From [Clostridium] aerotolerans DSM 5434 (lineage in GTDB: Bacteria; Bacillota; Clostridia; Lachnospirales; Lachnospiraceae): a stretch of 64,000 nucleotides of DNA. The notes beneath the pieces were generated by a model that was not told where the DNA came from, did no database searches, and was given only the letters and a program-made list of their open reading frames with translations. Below, piece by piece: positions 8,329 to 16,988 of the stretch (position 1 is its first letter; every line of letters starts with the position of its first letter). The DNA lies in assembly GCF_000687555.1 (NCBI RefSeq), contig NZ_JHWJ01000014.1, forward strand, positions 62,001 through 126,000. The letters run 5' to 3'. A program made the position numbers and the translations under genes.

Positions 8329-9894
8329 TTACCTAATTGTTTCCTGTGAAGCACTTATACCCAATAGAAGCCAAAATATGGGAGTAGTAATAGGTAGATT
8401 AATATTAACAACTGCTTGAATGCTATAACAAATAATACCAAATGTAACAGCCATAAAATAAGGATTATTCCTTCTACATTTAATGCAATTTTGTATACTA
8501 CATATCAGAAACATCAAATAAGATAAAAGTCCTGCAAAACCGACCGTAAGTAGCAATTGAATGTATTCATTGTGGGCGCTATCAAATAATAACTTATATG
8601 GATTATTTGCTGTTTTAGCCAACAATAAAATGCCAAATGTTTCAGGACCATAACCAAAGATTTTTTTCCAAGTTGATAACCCTGAAAAGCATTCTATAGC
8701 ATTCCTCCATATGTAACCCCTATTGGTTCCCCAATCATCATCAAATAAAAGATATGAACTTAAACTTCCATATTTCAAAGCATTTCCTAAGACATTTGCA
8801 TCATATATAATATAAAAAACAATCACTAACAATATAGTTAAAGAAAGTAACCATATGTACTTTAGAATATTACCATATTCTTTTTCTTCTCTGAAATATT
8901 TACAACAGATATACTTGAAAGCAATAACAATGATCCACAGAATAATTACTAATAAATGTAGCCATTTAAAACTAATAATTATATTAAATGCGCTATTAAT
9001 TCCTATTACATTTTTGCTAAAATATGTATTAATCCAATCAATACACTGAACCACGGTAAGAAAAGTTGCTATAACTATCAAGTACTTTTGTAGACTGTTT
9101 TTATTATTAAATAGGAAAAGTGGAAGTAAGACAAACAATGATACTAAACTTAGATATGCATTATCACTAGCCCCCATAATAATTGCAAAAAAACTTATAA
9201 TCATACACATATAATAAAATATAGACTGCTTAATGCTTTTACTTAACGTGTATAATACGGTTGACATTGCAACAATTATACCTATATATGCTGTATAAGT
9301 ATTTATATTACCTATCGTCGATGTAAATATGTTACGTTCCTCAATTATTAGCGGAGCCTTAAAATTTAGAATATCCATTTGAAAATAATCAGTGATGCCA
9401 AATATACAAACCAACAATCCTGCAAAAAGTATAATATCAATATATTTATCTTTTAATGACCAAAGCCTGCTAACACAAAAGTAAGATACTATATACCAAG
9501 TGATTAGAAACAAACCTGTCAATCTACCTTCATTCCCCCAGAATGACTCATATACATAATCTGAAGTTATTGTAGATATAACACTAATAGCATAAAATAA
9601 TAATATAAAAAAATCAGCCAATGTAATACTTTTTATAAATGTCTTATATATTCCCTTTTTTACTGAGTTAACATTTTTTGTTTTGTTATATACAATACAA
9701 CCAATTAGTATAATAATCATGGCAATAGTACATGTACAAAAAAAGTAATACTTAACAATAAGAATATCAAAATATTTATCTCTAACAACCAAAGGTAGCC
9801 CAAAGCCTATTAATACTACATATACATTAATTAGAAAAGATATAAACCTAAAGTTATTATTATTTTCATGGCTTAAAATGTTTAATTCCTTCAT
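8329..9894 (-). CDS. O-antigen polymerase/ligase-like membrane protein (Wzy)
   Basis: This 521-residue polytopic protein has about 11-13 membrane segments. The family region near the C-terminus reads GYGPETFG followed by FDSAHNEYIQLLLTVG, the DxAHNExxQ signature of the O-antigen ligase/polymerase (Wzy_C) family, which lies in a large outer loop. Such proteins join undecaprenyl-linked repeat units outside the membrane. ATG 9894 has AAGGA seven bases upstream; an in-frame ATG at 9909 has none. It is the first gene of the AT-rich operon. The flippase and initiating transferase downstream favour polymerase over ligase. Confidence 0.9.
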   Translation of the reverse strand: MKELNILSHENNNNFRFISFLINVYVVLIGFGLPLVVRDKYFDILIVKYYFFCTCTIAMIIILIGCIVYNKTKNVNSVKKGIYKTFIKSITLADFFILLFYAISVISTITSDYVYESFWGNEGRLTGLFLITWYIVSYFCVSRLWSLKDKYIDIILFAGLLVCIFGITDYFQMDILNFKAPLIIEERNIFTSTIGNINTYTAYIGIIVAMSTVLYTLSKSIKQSIFYYMCMIISFFAIIMGASDNAYLSLVSLFVLLPLFLFNNKNSLQKYLIVIATFLTVVQCIDWINTYFSKNVIGINSAFNIIISFKWLHLLVIILWIIVIAFKYICCKYFREEKEYGNILKYIWLLSLTILLVIVFYIIYDANVLGNALKYGSLSSYLLFDDDWGTNRGYIWRNAIECFSGLSTWKKIFGYGPETFGILLLAKTANNPYKLLFDSAHNEYIQLLLTVGFAGLLSYLMFLICSIQNCIKCRRNNPYFMAVTFGIICYSIQAVVNINLPITTPIFWLLLGISASQETIR

Positions 9895-9943
9895 ATCTGT
9901 TCCTTCCATTTTTTTCTAATTTACTACATTTTTTTCTCATTTA

Positions 9944-9972
9944 AGTATATCATCACAATAAATATAAAGCAA
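9944..9972 (-). promoter_or_regulatory. Promoter of the AT-rich polysaccharide operon
   Basis: On the minus strand TTGCTT (9967-9972) and TATACT (9944-9949) are separated by 17 bases, with an extended -10 TGA just before the hexamer. It lies about 50 bases before the polymerase start. No other promoter as good was seen for this operon. Confidence 0.6.
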
Positions 9973-10926
9973 CTTTATGCATTATATTTATTCTTACAAT
10001 TTTTATGTAAATTATCATAATTTTACATATAATTACATTAAACGAAAAGTAATATAGTCAAATAGCTGTTGATTTTAAATTTTACATTGTATAAACTATA
10101 ACTTTTTTTCGATAAATATTGAAAATATTTCTTTAACTTTCCATTTTTTTTGTAATAAATCTTTAAAATCTCCCCTTTTAACAAAATATCTATATACTCT
10201 CCAAAAATGATATGTATATAATTAGGGAGAATAAAACCAATTATGAAAAAAAGAGCAAACTTCGAGCGTAATATTCATTGATGCTTCTTATTTGAGGTAA
10301 ATATTTAATTTTCTGGCGTTGATTAGAGATTTATAACCTCACACTAAGATTAGCATTAGCAATCATTATTTTATTTTGCCCCTTTAGCCTCACTTATCAA
10401 GAATGCACATAAATGATTTCAATAATTTATTGGTATAATTTTCTGAAGCACTACAGATAGAACTAAAGATTAATCAATATAAATTATTAAACGAAATTTA
10501 AAAATATGTAAATCTATGGTAACAAACTTCAACATGTAATAGACCACGTCAGCTTAGGATGGGCTAGATATGATTAACAAGTTCTATCAACTAGACTCCA
10601 AGCCTTACCTCAAGAATCAAGAGTAATGCAATAATTGTATTGCTATGTCAGAGACTTATAACATAAAATCATGTCCATACATAACGGATATATGCGAAAT
10701 AAATTTCATGTATTTTCTAACTTTTGGCAACACTGGAATTACAAAGGAAATAACAACAAAATTGTATATATTTATTAAGTTTTTACGATTCAGAACTTCA
10801 GTCAACTCCTCTTCTATAATCATGTTTATATTTATTATTATAAATATGTACCGTAATACAGGCACTTTACTCTATATGTCCGAGATAGTATATAATAGGA
10901 TCAGCATCGAAATTGGACATTGGTGC
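9973..10926. other. Gene-free AT-rich stretch
   Basis: No gene here can be supported. A plus-strand ATG near 10244 with AGGGAG upstream opens only about 12 codons before a stop, and may be the remnant of a lost gene start. Longer open frames between 10645 and 10947 on both strands overlap each other, are AT-driven and match no family I recognise. The stretch separates the AT-rich operon from the group II intron remnant, which fits a junction that was rearranged and then decayed. Confidence 0.5.
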
Positions 10927-10927
10927 A

Positions 10928-10970
10928 ATAGAGTAGGAGGCAGATGATTATTTCACCTACCGTCCTCTCC
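10928..10970 (-). other. Group II intron domain VI-like hairpin
   Basis: On the minus strand GGAGAGGACGG is followed, after a short inverted repeat, by CCTCCTACTCTATT. This is the common 3' end of bacterial group II introns, where the A of CCTAC is the bulged branch-point adenosine. GAACCGTACC just upstream would be the remains of domain V, which looks degraded. Assignment is by recall of intron ends, without folding. Confidence 0.65.
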
Positions 10971-11014
10971 AACACCTTGGTACGGTTCTAGTATATGACG
11001 TTTCAATCTTATAA

Positions 11015-12283
11015 CTAAACATGAACAAACTGATATTTGTCTAGTAGTGATACTAGACCGAACCTTTTTAATCTTTCGTTAGAAATAGTTGTGCTAAGAA
11101 TCGATGAATTAGCAACACGTGCATATCCTAATCTAGTATTAGCCCATCGAATTGCTTCATAGTGCTTAATCCCCAGTTTCCTGAGGTTTTATATCTTGTT
11201 TTCACTTTTCTTCCATTGCTTCCATGTACACTACGTAAGCAGAATCTGATATGTTTATCTAGCTCTCTACACAGCTTTTTCATATGACTTATTTTAAAAC
11301 AATTTACCCAACCTACTATTAACTGTTTAAGTTTTATAACTCGATATGTTGTACTGACTTCCCAATTTCTTGATGTCAATTGTTTCAACTTTTCCTTTAG
11401 CTTATTTACCGATATCTGGTGTGGTTTTGCCTTGAATTGATGACTAAATACATCACAGTAGAAACCAAAACCCAAGTAGTTTATTCCGTTAGGTCTATAC
11501 ACTTTACTCTTGCTAACATTAACTCTTAAACCCAGCTTCTCTTTCAAGAACTTTGTTACACTTACCATCACTCGGTTTGCATTTTTTCACTCTTTATCAA
11601 AATAGATACAGTTGTTTGCATATCTCACAATGAATAAGCCCCTTTCTTCGAGTTCTTCATCAAGTTCATTAATCAATGATACCTAGAAATGGGGATAGAT
11701 TTCCACCTTGTGGTGTTCCTATTATTGTTTCCTTATATTAGTCATTAATTATTACTCCACTTACGAGATATTTTCTGATTAGTGATATAACATCTCCATC
11801 TTTAACCGTCTTAGAAACGATGTTCATTAGCTTATCGTGATTTTCGTTGTCAAAAAACTTTTCTAAGTCTATATCTACTAACCACGTATAACCTTCATTC
11901 ATCATCTCAAAGCATTTGATGATTGCCATTTCTGCACATCTACCGGCCTGAAACTATAACTGCTATCACTGCACTGCTCCTCATAGACCGGCATCAGCAT
12001 TTGGGTTATCGCCTGTTGAATAAATCGGTCTGTTACTGCGGGAACGCCTAAATTCCTGATACCTCCGTCCAGTTTTGGTATTTCTATCCGTCTTACCGGC
12101 TGTAGTTTATACTTTCTGCATCTTATCTGTTCTTTGATTACTTCGCGATTCGCTCTCAGGTATTCTCCGAGATCCCCGACTTTCATTCCGTCTACTACAT
12201 ATGCACCTTTGTTGCGTTTGACTTGCAGGAATGCTTCATTCAAATTTTCCAAACTCAGTATCTGCTAGATTATCAGTTTTCAT
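11015..12283 (-). pseudogene. Group II intron reverse transcriptase/maturase, inactivated
   Basis: The fragments read in order as one protein. The N-terminal part has ENLNEAFLQVKRNKGA and RRIEIPKLDGGIRNLGVPAVTDR. A palm part has WLVDIDLEKFFD, then GTPQGGNLSPFL near 11700. The catalytic YADD box is YANN at 11611-11622, followed by an in-frame TGA at 11587-11589. The maturase domain (LKQLIVGWVNCF) runs from about 11571 to 11150. A shifted frame continues as RWANTRLGYARVANSSILSTT to a stop at 11015. At least three frameshifts plus the stop and the loss of both catalytic aspartates make it dead. No HNH endonuclease domain follows. Confidence 0.9.
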
Positions 12284-12770
12284 GTTCGTTACCTTCATTC
12301 TTCTCGTGGTTTCTTTGCCATTACCATACTTTTCAGTAGAGTGCTATATACACCTGATGTTGCAATGATACACAATCTCGATTCTAGTAACTGATAAGAT
12401 TGTTCAGTCATTCGCTCCTTCTGGCTTTCATCACTACTAAGGTTTCTGCTAACTTCTGACATATAATTCTTATATCACTGCAAGCCTTTGGTGTAACATA
12501 TGAGGCCTCCCCTGTTAAGAACGAACCACTTCCCTCCACCTATCCGCCAATTTACTTACTCCTACAAAAGTCGTAGTTATTGGACTTCACTTTGTTTTGC
12601 AAGCCTATCCCTCGGAGAAAAGCCTTATATGTGATTTCTTTACATCGGACCAGAGGTATGCCTCCAGATTCCGCCTCACGATGGACACCCTTGCTTTTGG
12701 CTATGTACTTCCCACCACGCATGGTATGTTCAGGACTTTCACCTGTAAGAATTCACCCAGCATGGTCGAA

Positions 12771-12808
12771 AAAAAGGAGTGAGATTCATATGAATCTCAC
12801 TCCTTTTT
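12771..12808 (-). terminator. Perfect 38-base palindromic terminator
   Basis: The two 19-base arms are exact reverse complements, centred at 12789/12790, with GGAGTGAG in each stem and A/T tracts at both ends. On the minus strand it sits 30 bases after the stop of the cell-wall-binding protein gene and ends in a run of T. It is probably bidirectional. The intron remnant begins immediately after it. Confidence 0.93.
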
Positions 12809-12837
12809 AATAAAGAGCTTTATAAAAAATAAATTTA

Positions 12838-14556
12838 TTAGTTCTCTGTAAATACTCTCTTGATGTTACCGCTAGCTAATACTTCGTAGCAACGATCATT
12901 ACCATCTTTTGCTTTGCTCTTGCCCTTCTGAACAGTACCAGCTGTATTAACTAATCTATACTCTACATTAGTATTAGCAGCAACTGCAGTTGATACATCA
13001 TATTCCTCAGAATACTTATCAGCATTTGTTACATCGTTTTCTACTCCAAGCGCTCTCATTTCAGTGATAAATTCGTCAGTAGTAAGAAGCTCCATATGAG
13101 AGTAGTTAGAACCATCTTTAGTTGCTTTAACTACAGCATACTTATCATCTTTATCTGCTGCCATTAACATACCAGACTGATAATATTTCTTATTATCAAC
13201 ACCTGTCTTACCGGCGCCCTTATAGCTACCAGACTTGTTAAGAAGGAAGCTATTAGATTCGCCATCAATGTCGATATTTACTTTGTTAGTCTTCATCGCT
13301 CCGTCATCGCCTGAACCGAAGTAATAGAACTTGTAGCCTGAATTTTCCCAAGATGAAGCATGCTTCTTAAAGCCATCTACTGTATCAAACTTATAGTTGG
13401 TATCTTCTACCAGAGCATGCTCAGGCTCAGCAGAAGTATCATTCTTAATAATCTCTACGATGGTTTTGTTATCAGAAGCAAGCTGAAGGAATCTATATCC
13501 ATCAATCATAACACCACTCTTGTCGAAAGCATATTTCTTTCCACTGATTGTCTTGATTTCGCCTGCTACAAGCTTACCATCTTTATCAGAATAATACCAA
13601 TTTTCAGAATCATCATTGAAGTCGCCTTCATCTAAGTAAGAACCTGGTACAACCTGGAACCAACCCTTAGTTTTTCTAGCGCCATCTTCTGGGCTACCAT
13701 AATATCTGAAGCCCTTTGTATAAGCTGCTGTTCCCTGAGTAGCAGTAGCTGTGGTTGGTGTAGCATCCCAGTTAACCCACTCAGCATTCATACGGCCATT
13801 TTCATCAAAGCTGTACTTTTTACCATTAATGGTCTCACCTTTTTTGTCAACCATCTTCTTGCCGTTACCCTTGAAGTAGAACCAACGATCCTGTTCTTCA
13901 TCATCAAAAGTATCTTTGCTGGAAACGCCCTTACTATCATCATCCTGCCACTGAGTATCTGTGATATGAAGGAATACCCATCCATTAGCCTGAGCTCCGT
14001 CATTTTCATCGCCACAGTAGTAAAGACCGCCTGTTGAGCCATCACCTCTCCAAGCATCATCACCAGTTTCTCTCTGGCCTGATTCGTTAATCCAGCCATA
14101 TAACATCTTACCTTCTTCATCAAAGATGTACTTTTTACCATTAATTGTCTTGAAAGAAGCTGTTCCGCTTGAACTTGCAGTTTTGTAAGCCTTACCATTG
14201 TTACCAAAATAGTACCAATTGTTAACTGGCTCATTATCATCACTACCATCATAATCAGCATTCTCAACGGAAACCCACTTATTAGCAACCATGGAACCGT
14301 TCTCATCTACATAGTAGTAGTTATCATTGTATTCAACGATAACGTCGGTAGCCATCTCGCCATCTTCGTTTAAGTAGAACCAGTTGTCACCGGATTTCTC
14401 CCACTTCTCTGTTTCCTTGTCGCCGTTCTTGTCATAGTACACCCATGTACCATTTTCTTCCTGCCAGCCAGTAGCTGCGAAAGAGGACATGGAAGCGCCT
14501 AAAGCAAGAAGTGCTGCTGTTGATAAAACAGCAACTAATTTAGTCTGCTTTCTCAT
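12838..14556 (-). CDS. Secreted choline-type cell-wall-binding repeat protein
   Basis: This 572-residue protein starts with a signal peptide (MRKQTKLVAVLSTAALLALG, cleaved near SSFAA). About ten cell-wall-binding (CW_binding_1) repeats follow, with aromatic motifs such as NWFYLNEDGEMATD, NGKKYIFDEEGKMLYGW and NGKKYSFDENGRM. Between repeats are acidic, Asp-rich inserts. The last 150 residues lack clear repeats and no enzyme domain was recognised. Repeats of this type bind choline on teichoic acid or similar glycan. ATG 14556 follows GGAGAG; the open frame runs further upstream but without a leader. A consensus promoter and perfect terminator suggest strong monocistronic expression. It may be a structural surface protein. 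Confidence 0.88.
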   Translation of the reverse strand: MRKQTKLVAVLSTAALLALGASMSSFAATGWQEENGTWVYYDKNGDKETEKWEKSGDNWFYLNEDGEMATDVIVEYNDNYYYVDENGSMVANKWVSVENADYDGSDDNEPVNNWYYFGNNGKAYKTASSSGTASFKTINGKKYIFDEEGKMLYGWINESGQRETGDDAWRGDGSTGGLYYCGDENDGAQANGWVFLHITDTQWQDDDSKGVSSKDTFDDEEQDRWFYFKGNGKKMVDKKGETINGKKYSFDENGRMNAEWVNWDATPTTATATQGTAAYTKGFRYYGSPEDGARKTKGWFQVVPGSYLDEGDFNDDSENWYYSDKDGKLVAGEIKTISGKKYAFDKSGVMIDGYRFLQLASDNKTIVEIIKNDTSAEPEHALVEDTNYKFDTVDGFKKHASSWENSGYKFYYFGSGDDGAMKTNKVNIDIDGESNSFLLNKSGSYKGAGKTGVDNKKYYQSGMLMAADKDDKYAVVKATKDGSNYSHMELLTTDEFITEMRALGVENDVTNADKYSEEYDVSTAVAANTNVEYRLVNTAGTVQKGKSKAKDGNDRCYEVLASGNIKRVFTEN

Positions 14557-14622
14557 AATAAATGCACTCTCCTTTTTCTTCTTGAAATACTTTTCTGAAA
14601 TTCCTAATAGCATTACGAGGTA

Positions 14623-14651
14623 ATTATACTTCCTCAAATGGAAATTATCAA
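14623..14651 (-). promoter_or_regulatory. Promoter of the 12838-14556 surface protein gene
   Basis: On the minus strand TTGATA (14646-14651) and a perfect TATAAT (14623-14628) are 17 bases apart. This leaves a leader of about 60 bases before the ATG. It is one of the strongest core promoters in the window. Confidence 0.8.
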
Positions 14652-14921
14652 TACTTTTTTTACATTTTTTGCATATTTTGCAAAATATAAATAAAATTAA
14701 CATTTCCGGAAGAAGCTATCAATTCCTCCATCACATGGAACAGTATAATACATATTCTGGGAAATTACTATAACTTTTCTCTGTTCATTTTCTTACATAA
14801 TTATTACGAAACTGGATTTTGCATCAGCAATTGTACTTTTATCAATACAAATCACGTGTTTAGGGAGAAAGCAGGGTCTGGATGCGTCTTTTTAGATTGA
14901 TATTTTATTATGAATGTAATA

Positions 14922-14949
14922 TTGATTTTTACCATTTCAATGGTATAAT
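14922..14949 (+). promoter_or_regulatory. Promoter of the cytidylyltransferase/choline kinase fusion gene
   Basis: TTGATT (14922-14927) and TATAAT (14944-14949) have a 16-base spacer and a TGG extended -10. The leader would be about 90 bases. It shares the 340-base divergent region 14704-15045 with the minus-strand surface protein promoter. The rest of that region is AT-rich and shows no other clear element. Confidence 0.7.
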
Positions 14950-15045
14950 GTTCACATAATCATTATTTGGCATTAAGATTGAACATGCTATTATATTTTA
15001 TTTTATACTATCATACTTATTATTTATATACGGAGGCGTAATGCT

Positions 15046-16872
15046 ATGGATCGTAATGTTATTGTTTGCCGCTCAATTTTTGAAAATCCTGCTGTGACTC
15101 AAAGAGAGCTTGCAAAGGAACTTCATATTTCCCTGGGAACAGCTAATAGTCTGGTTAAGGAATGTCTGGATAAACAGCTGATTGAAGTTAACAAGGGAAA
15201 TGAAACTTATGAACTTCTTCCCGAAGGACAAGCTCTGCTGGAGAAGCATAAAGTGGATGGTGCTGTTATCATTGCGGCCGGCTTCGGTTCCCGCTTTGTT
15301 CCATTGACCTTTGAAACACCAAAAGGACTCCTTGAAGTGTTTGGTGAGCGTATGATTGAACGCCAGATCCGCCAGCTTCATGAGGTAGGAATCACTGATA
15401 TTACCATTGTAGTTGGATATTTGAAAGAAAAGTTTGAATACCTTATTGATAAATATCAGGTCAAGCTTTTATATAATCCGGAATACTCCAAGAAGAATAC
15501 ACTTACCACCATTTATCAAGCCAGAGAGCTTTTTCGCGGAAAAAACATATATGTTCTATCATCTGATAACTGGATGAGACACAACATGTACCACGCCTAT
15601 GAAGGCGGTGCGTGGTACTCCTCCTCTTATATGGAAGGCGAAACTTCAGAATGGTGTCTTGATTATAATAAGAAAGGACGCATTCTAAACGTTTTTGTTG
15701 GAGGTAAGGACCAGTGGGTCATGTATGGGCCTGCTTTTTTCTCTAAATCATTTTCCAGTAAGTTTCTACCAGTACTGGAAGAATACTACCATCTTCCAGG
15801 AACAGAGCAGTTCTACTGGGAAAATGTCTATATGGAAATGCTATCCGGGGAAGCAGCAAAGCGACTGCCGAATCTCCCAGAGGCAAAGGAAGAAATTGAG
15901 ATGTATATTAACCGGAGACAGGCGGATGAGGTCTATGAGTTTGAAAACCTGGAAGAGCTTCGTCGGTTTGATGTGAAATATCAGCGCCACTCGGATAATG
16001 AAGCGATGGAACTGGTTTCTAAAGTGTTTCAGGTTTCGGAATCTGAAATCACAGAAATCCGCTGTTTGAAGGCTGGTATGACCAACAAATCATTCCTCTT
16101 TAAAATTAAGGACCGCCATTATATCTGCCGGATTCCAGGGCCTGGTACTGAGCTCTTAATTAATAGGCAGCAGGAAAAGGAAGTTTATGATGCCACCCAT
16201 GACCTGGGAATCACAGAAAAGATCGTTTACTTTAGCGGGGAGACGGGATATAAGATTGCAGAATTTTATGAAGGGGCTCATAATGCAGATGCGGAAAATG
16301 AAGATGAAATCAGTCGCTGTTTAAAGCTTGTGCGCAAATTCCACCAGTCTGGTTTAAAGGTCTCTCATTCCTTTGATTTTAAAGAAAGAATTGAGTTTTA
16401 TGAAAAGCTTTGCAAAGCGAGTGGTGACATTTTATTTGATGATTATAACCTGGTACGGGGGTGTATGAAGGAGCTTTTGAATCGCCTTGACGGGCTTGGA
16501 CATGAGAAGGTGCTCTCTCATCTGGATACGGTAGTGGATAATTTCCTCATTCTTCCTGATGGAGATATCAGGCTGATCGACTGGGAATATGCAGGTATGT
16601 GCGATCCATTAGTGGACATTGCCATGTGCGCAATCTATTCCTATTATAATGAAGAGCAAACGGATCGGCTCATTGAGATTTATTTTGAACGTAAACCTTC
16701 CATGGAGGAACGGTTTACGGTTTATGCATATATGGCTCTTGGAGGATTTTTATGGAGTCTATGGGCTATTTATAAGGCTTCTCTTGGAGAGGAGTTTGGC
16801 GAATATACGATTATCATGTATCGGTACGCCAAGAACTACTATAAAAAATGTAGTAAAATTGTATTAGAATGA
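15046..16872 (+). CDS. Fusion: winged helix, LicC-like cytidylyltransferase, LicA-like choline kinase
   Basis: This 608-residue protein has three parts. Residues 1-66 form a winged helix (TQRELAKELHISLGTANSLV). Residues 70-310 are a nucleotidyltransferase with AAGFGSRF at 77-84, TPKGLLEV, and SSDNW for metal binding. Residues 315-608 are a choline/aminoglycoside-kinase fold with HLDTVVDNF near 491 (HxDxxxxN) and LIDWEYAG near 511. The kinase would phosphorylate choline, and the LicC part would make CDP-choline, the donor for phosphocholine on surface glycan. Choline-repeat genes lie on both sides, supporting the role. In pneumococcus LicA and LicC are separate proteins. The winged helix may sense choline or CDP-choline (inference). 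No LicD transferase is in the window. Confidence 0.9.
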   Translation: MDRNVIVCRSIFENPAVTQRELAKELHISLGTANSLVKECLDKQLIEVNKGNETYELLPEGQALLEKHKVDGAVIIAAGFGSRFVPLTFETPKGLLEVFGERMIERQIRQLHEVGITDITIVVGYLKEKFEYLIDKYQVKLLYNPEYSKKNTLTTIYQARELFRGKNIYVLSSDNWMRHNMYHAYEGGAWYSSSYMEGETSEWCLDYNKKGRILNVFVGGKDQWVMYGPAFFSKSFSSKFLPVLEEYYHLPGTEQFYWENVYMEMLSGEAAKRLPNLPEAKEEIEMYINRRQADEVYEFENLEELRRFDVKYQRHSDNEAMELVSKVFQVSESEITEIRCLKAGMTNKSFLFKIKDRHYICRIPGPGTELLINRQQEKEVYDATHDLGITEKIVYFSGETGYKIAEFYEGAHNADAENEDEISRCLKLVRKFHQSGLKVSHSFDFKERIEFYEKLCKASGDILFDDYNLVRGCMKELLNRLDGLGHEKVLSHLDTVVDNFLILPDGDIRLIDWEYAGMCDPLVDIAMCAIYSYYNEEQTDRLIEIYFERKPSMEERFTVYAYMALGGFLWSLWAIYKASLGEEFGEYTIIMYRYAKNYYKKCSKIVLE

Positions 16873-16935
16873 CATTTTTGGAAATTTGTCTGCAAATCGT
16901 AATAAAATATTTAGGTATTCTATCTGCTCCTATGC

Positions 16936-16941
16936 TATAAT
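16936..16941 (+). promoter_or_regulatory. Extended -10 promoter before the choline-binding protein gene
   Basis: TATAAT at 16936-16941 is preceded by TGC, an extended -10. No good -35 hexamer lies at the right spacing. It is about 50 bases before the ATG of the next gene and just after the choline kinase fusion stop. Confidence 0.5.
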
Positions 16942-16988
16942 GGCACTATGTGTAAATAGTTATGTTAGAACAGGAGGAAGAGAACGGT

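Larger units (their letters stand above)
10927..12770 (-). mobile_element. Decayed group II intron (about 1.84 kb)
   Basis: On the minus strand the left part of the ribozyme is recognisable: GGTGAAAGTCCTG near 12735, GGGGAGGCCTCATATG near 12510 and TATGTCAGAAGTTAGCAG near 12460. These are typical 5' leader blocks of bacterial group II introns. A reverse-transcriptase remnant follows, then a domain VI-like hairpin at 10928-10970. The 5' end directly abuts the T-tract of a perfect terminator hairpin at 12771-12808 on the same strand. Insertion just after terminators is the known habit of class C introns, and the lack of an endonuclease domain fits. The exact ends are estimates because GTGCG at the 5' end is not intact. 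Confidence 0.82.

Noticed and set aside
10540-10640. tRNA-like or small RNA candidate with GTTCTATCAACTAGAC
   Set aside because: No cloverleaf, no T-loop consensus and no acceptor stem could be formed.
10645-10947. 100-codon plus-strand frame and an opposing 69-codon minus-strand frame
   Set aside because: They overlap each other, have AT-driven composition, lack clear ribosome sites, and run into the intron 3' end.
12580-12810. Two plus-strand frames of 61-76 codons
   Set aside because: They are antisense to the group II intron leader and include the terminator palindrome.
13788-14306. 172-codon frame on the same strand as the repeat protein, in another frame
   Set aside because: Shadow of the repeat-protein gene; Met/Leu/Val-rich translation without domain pattern.
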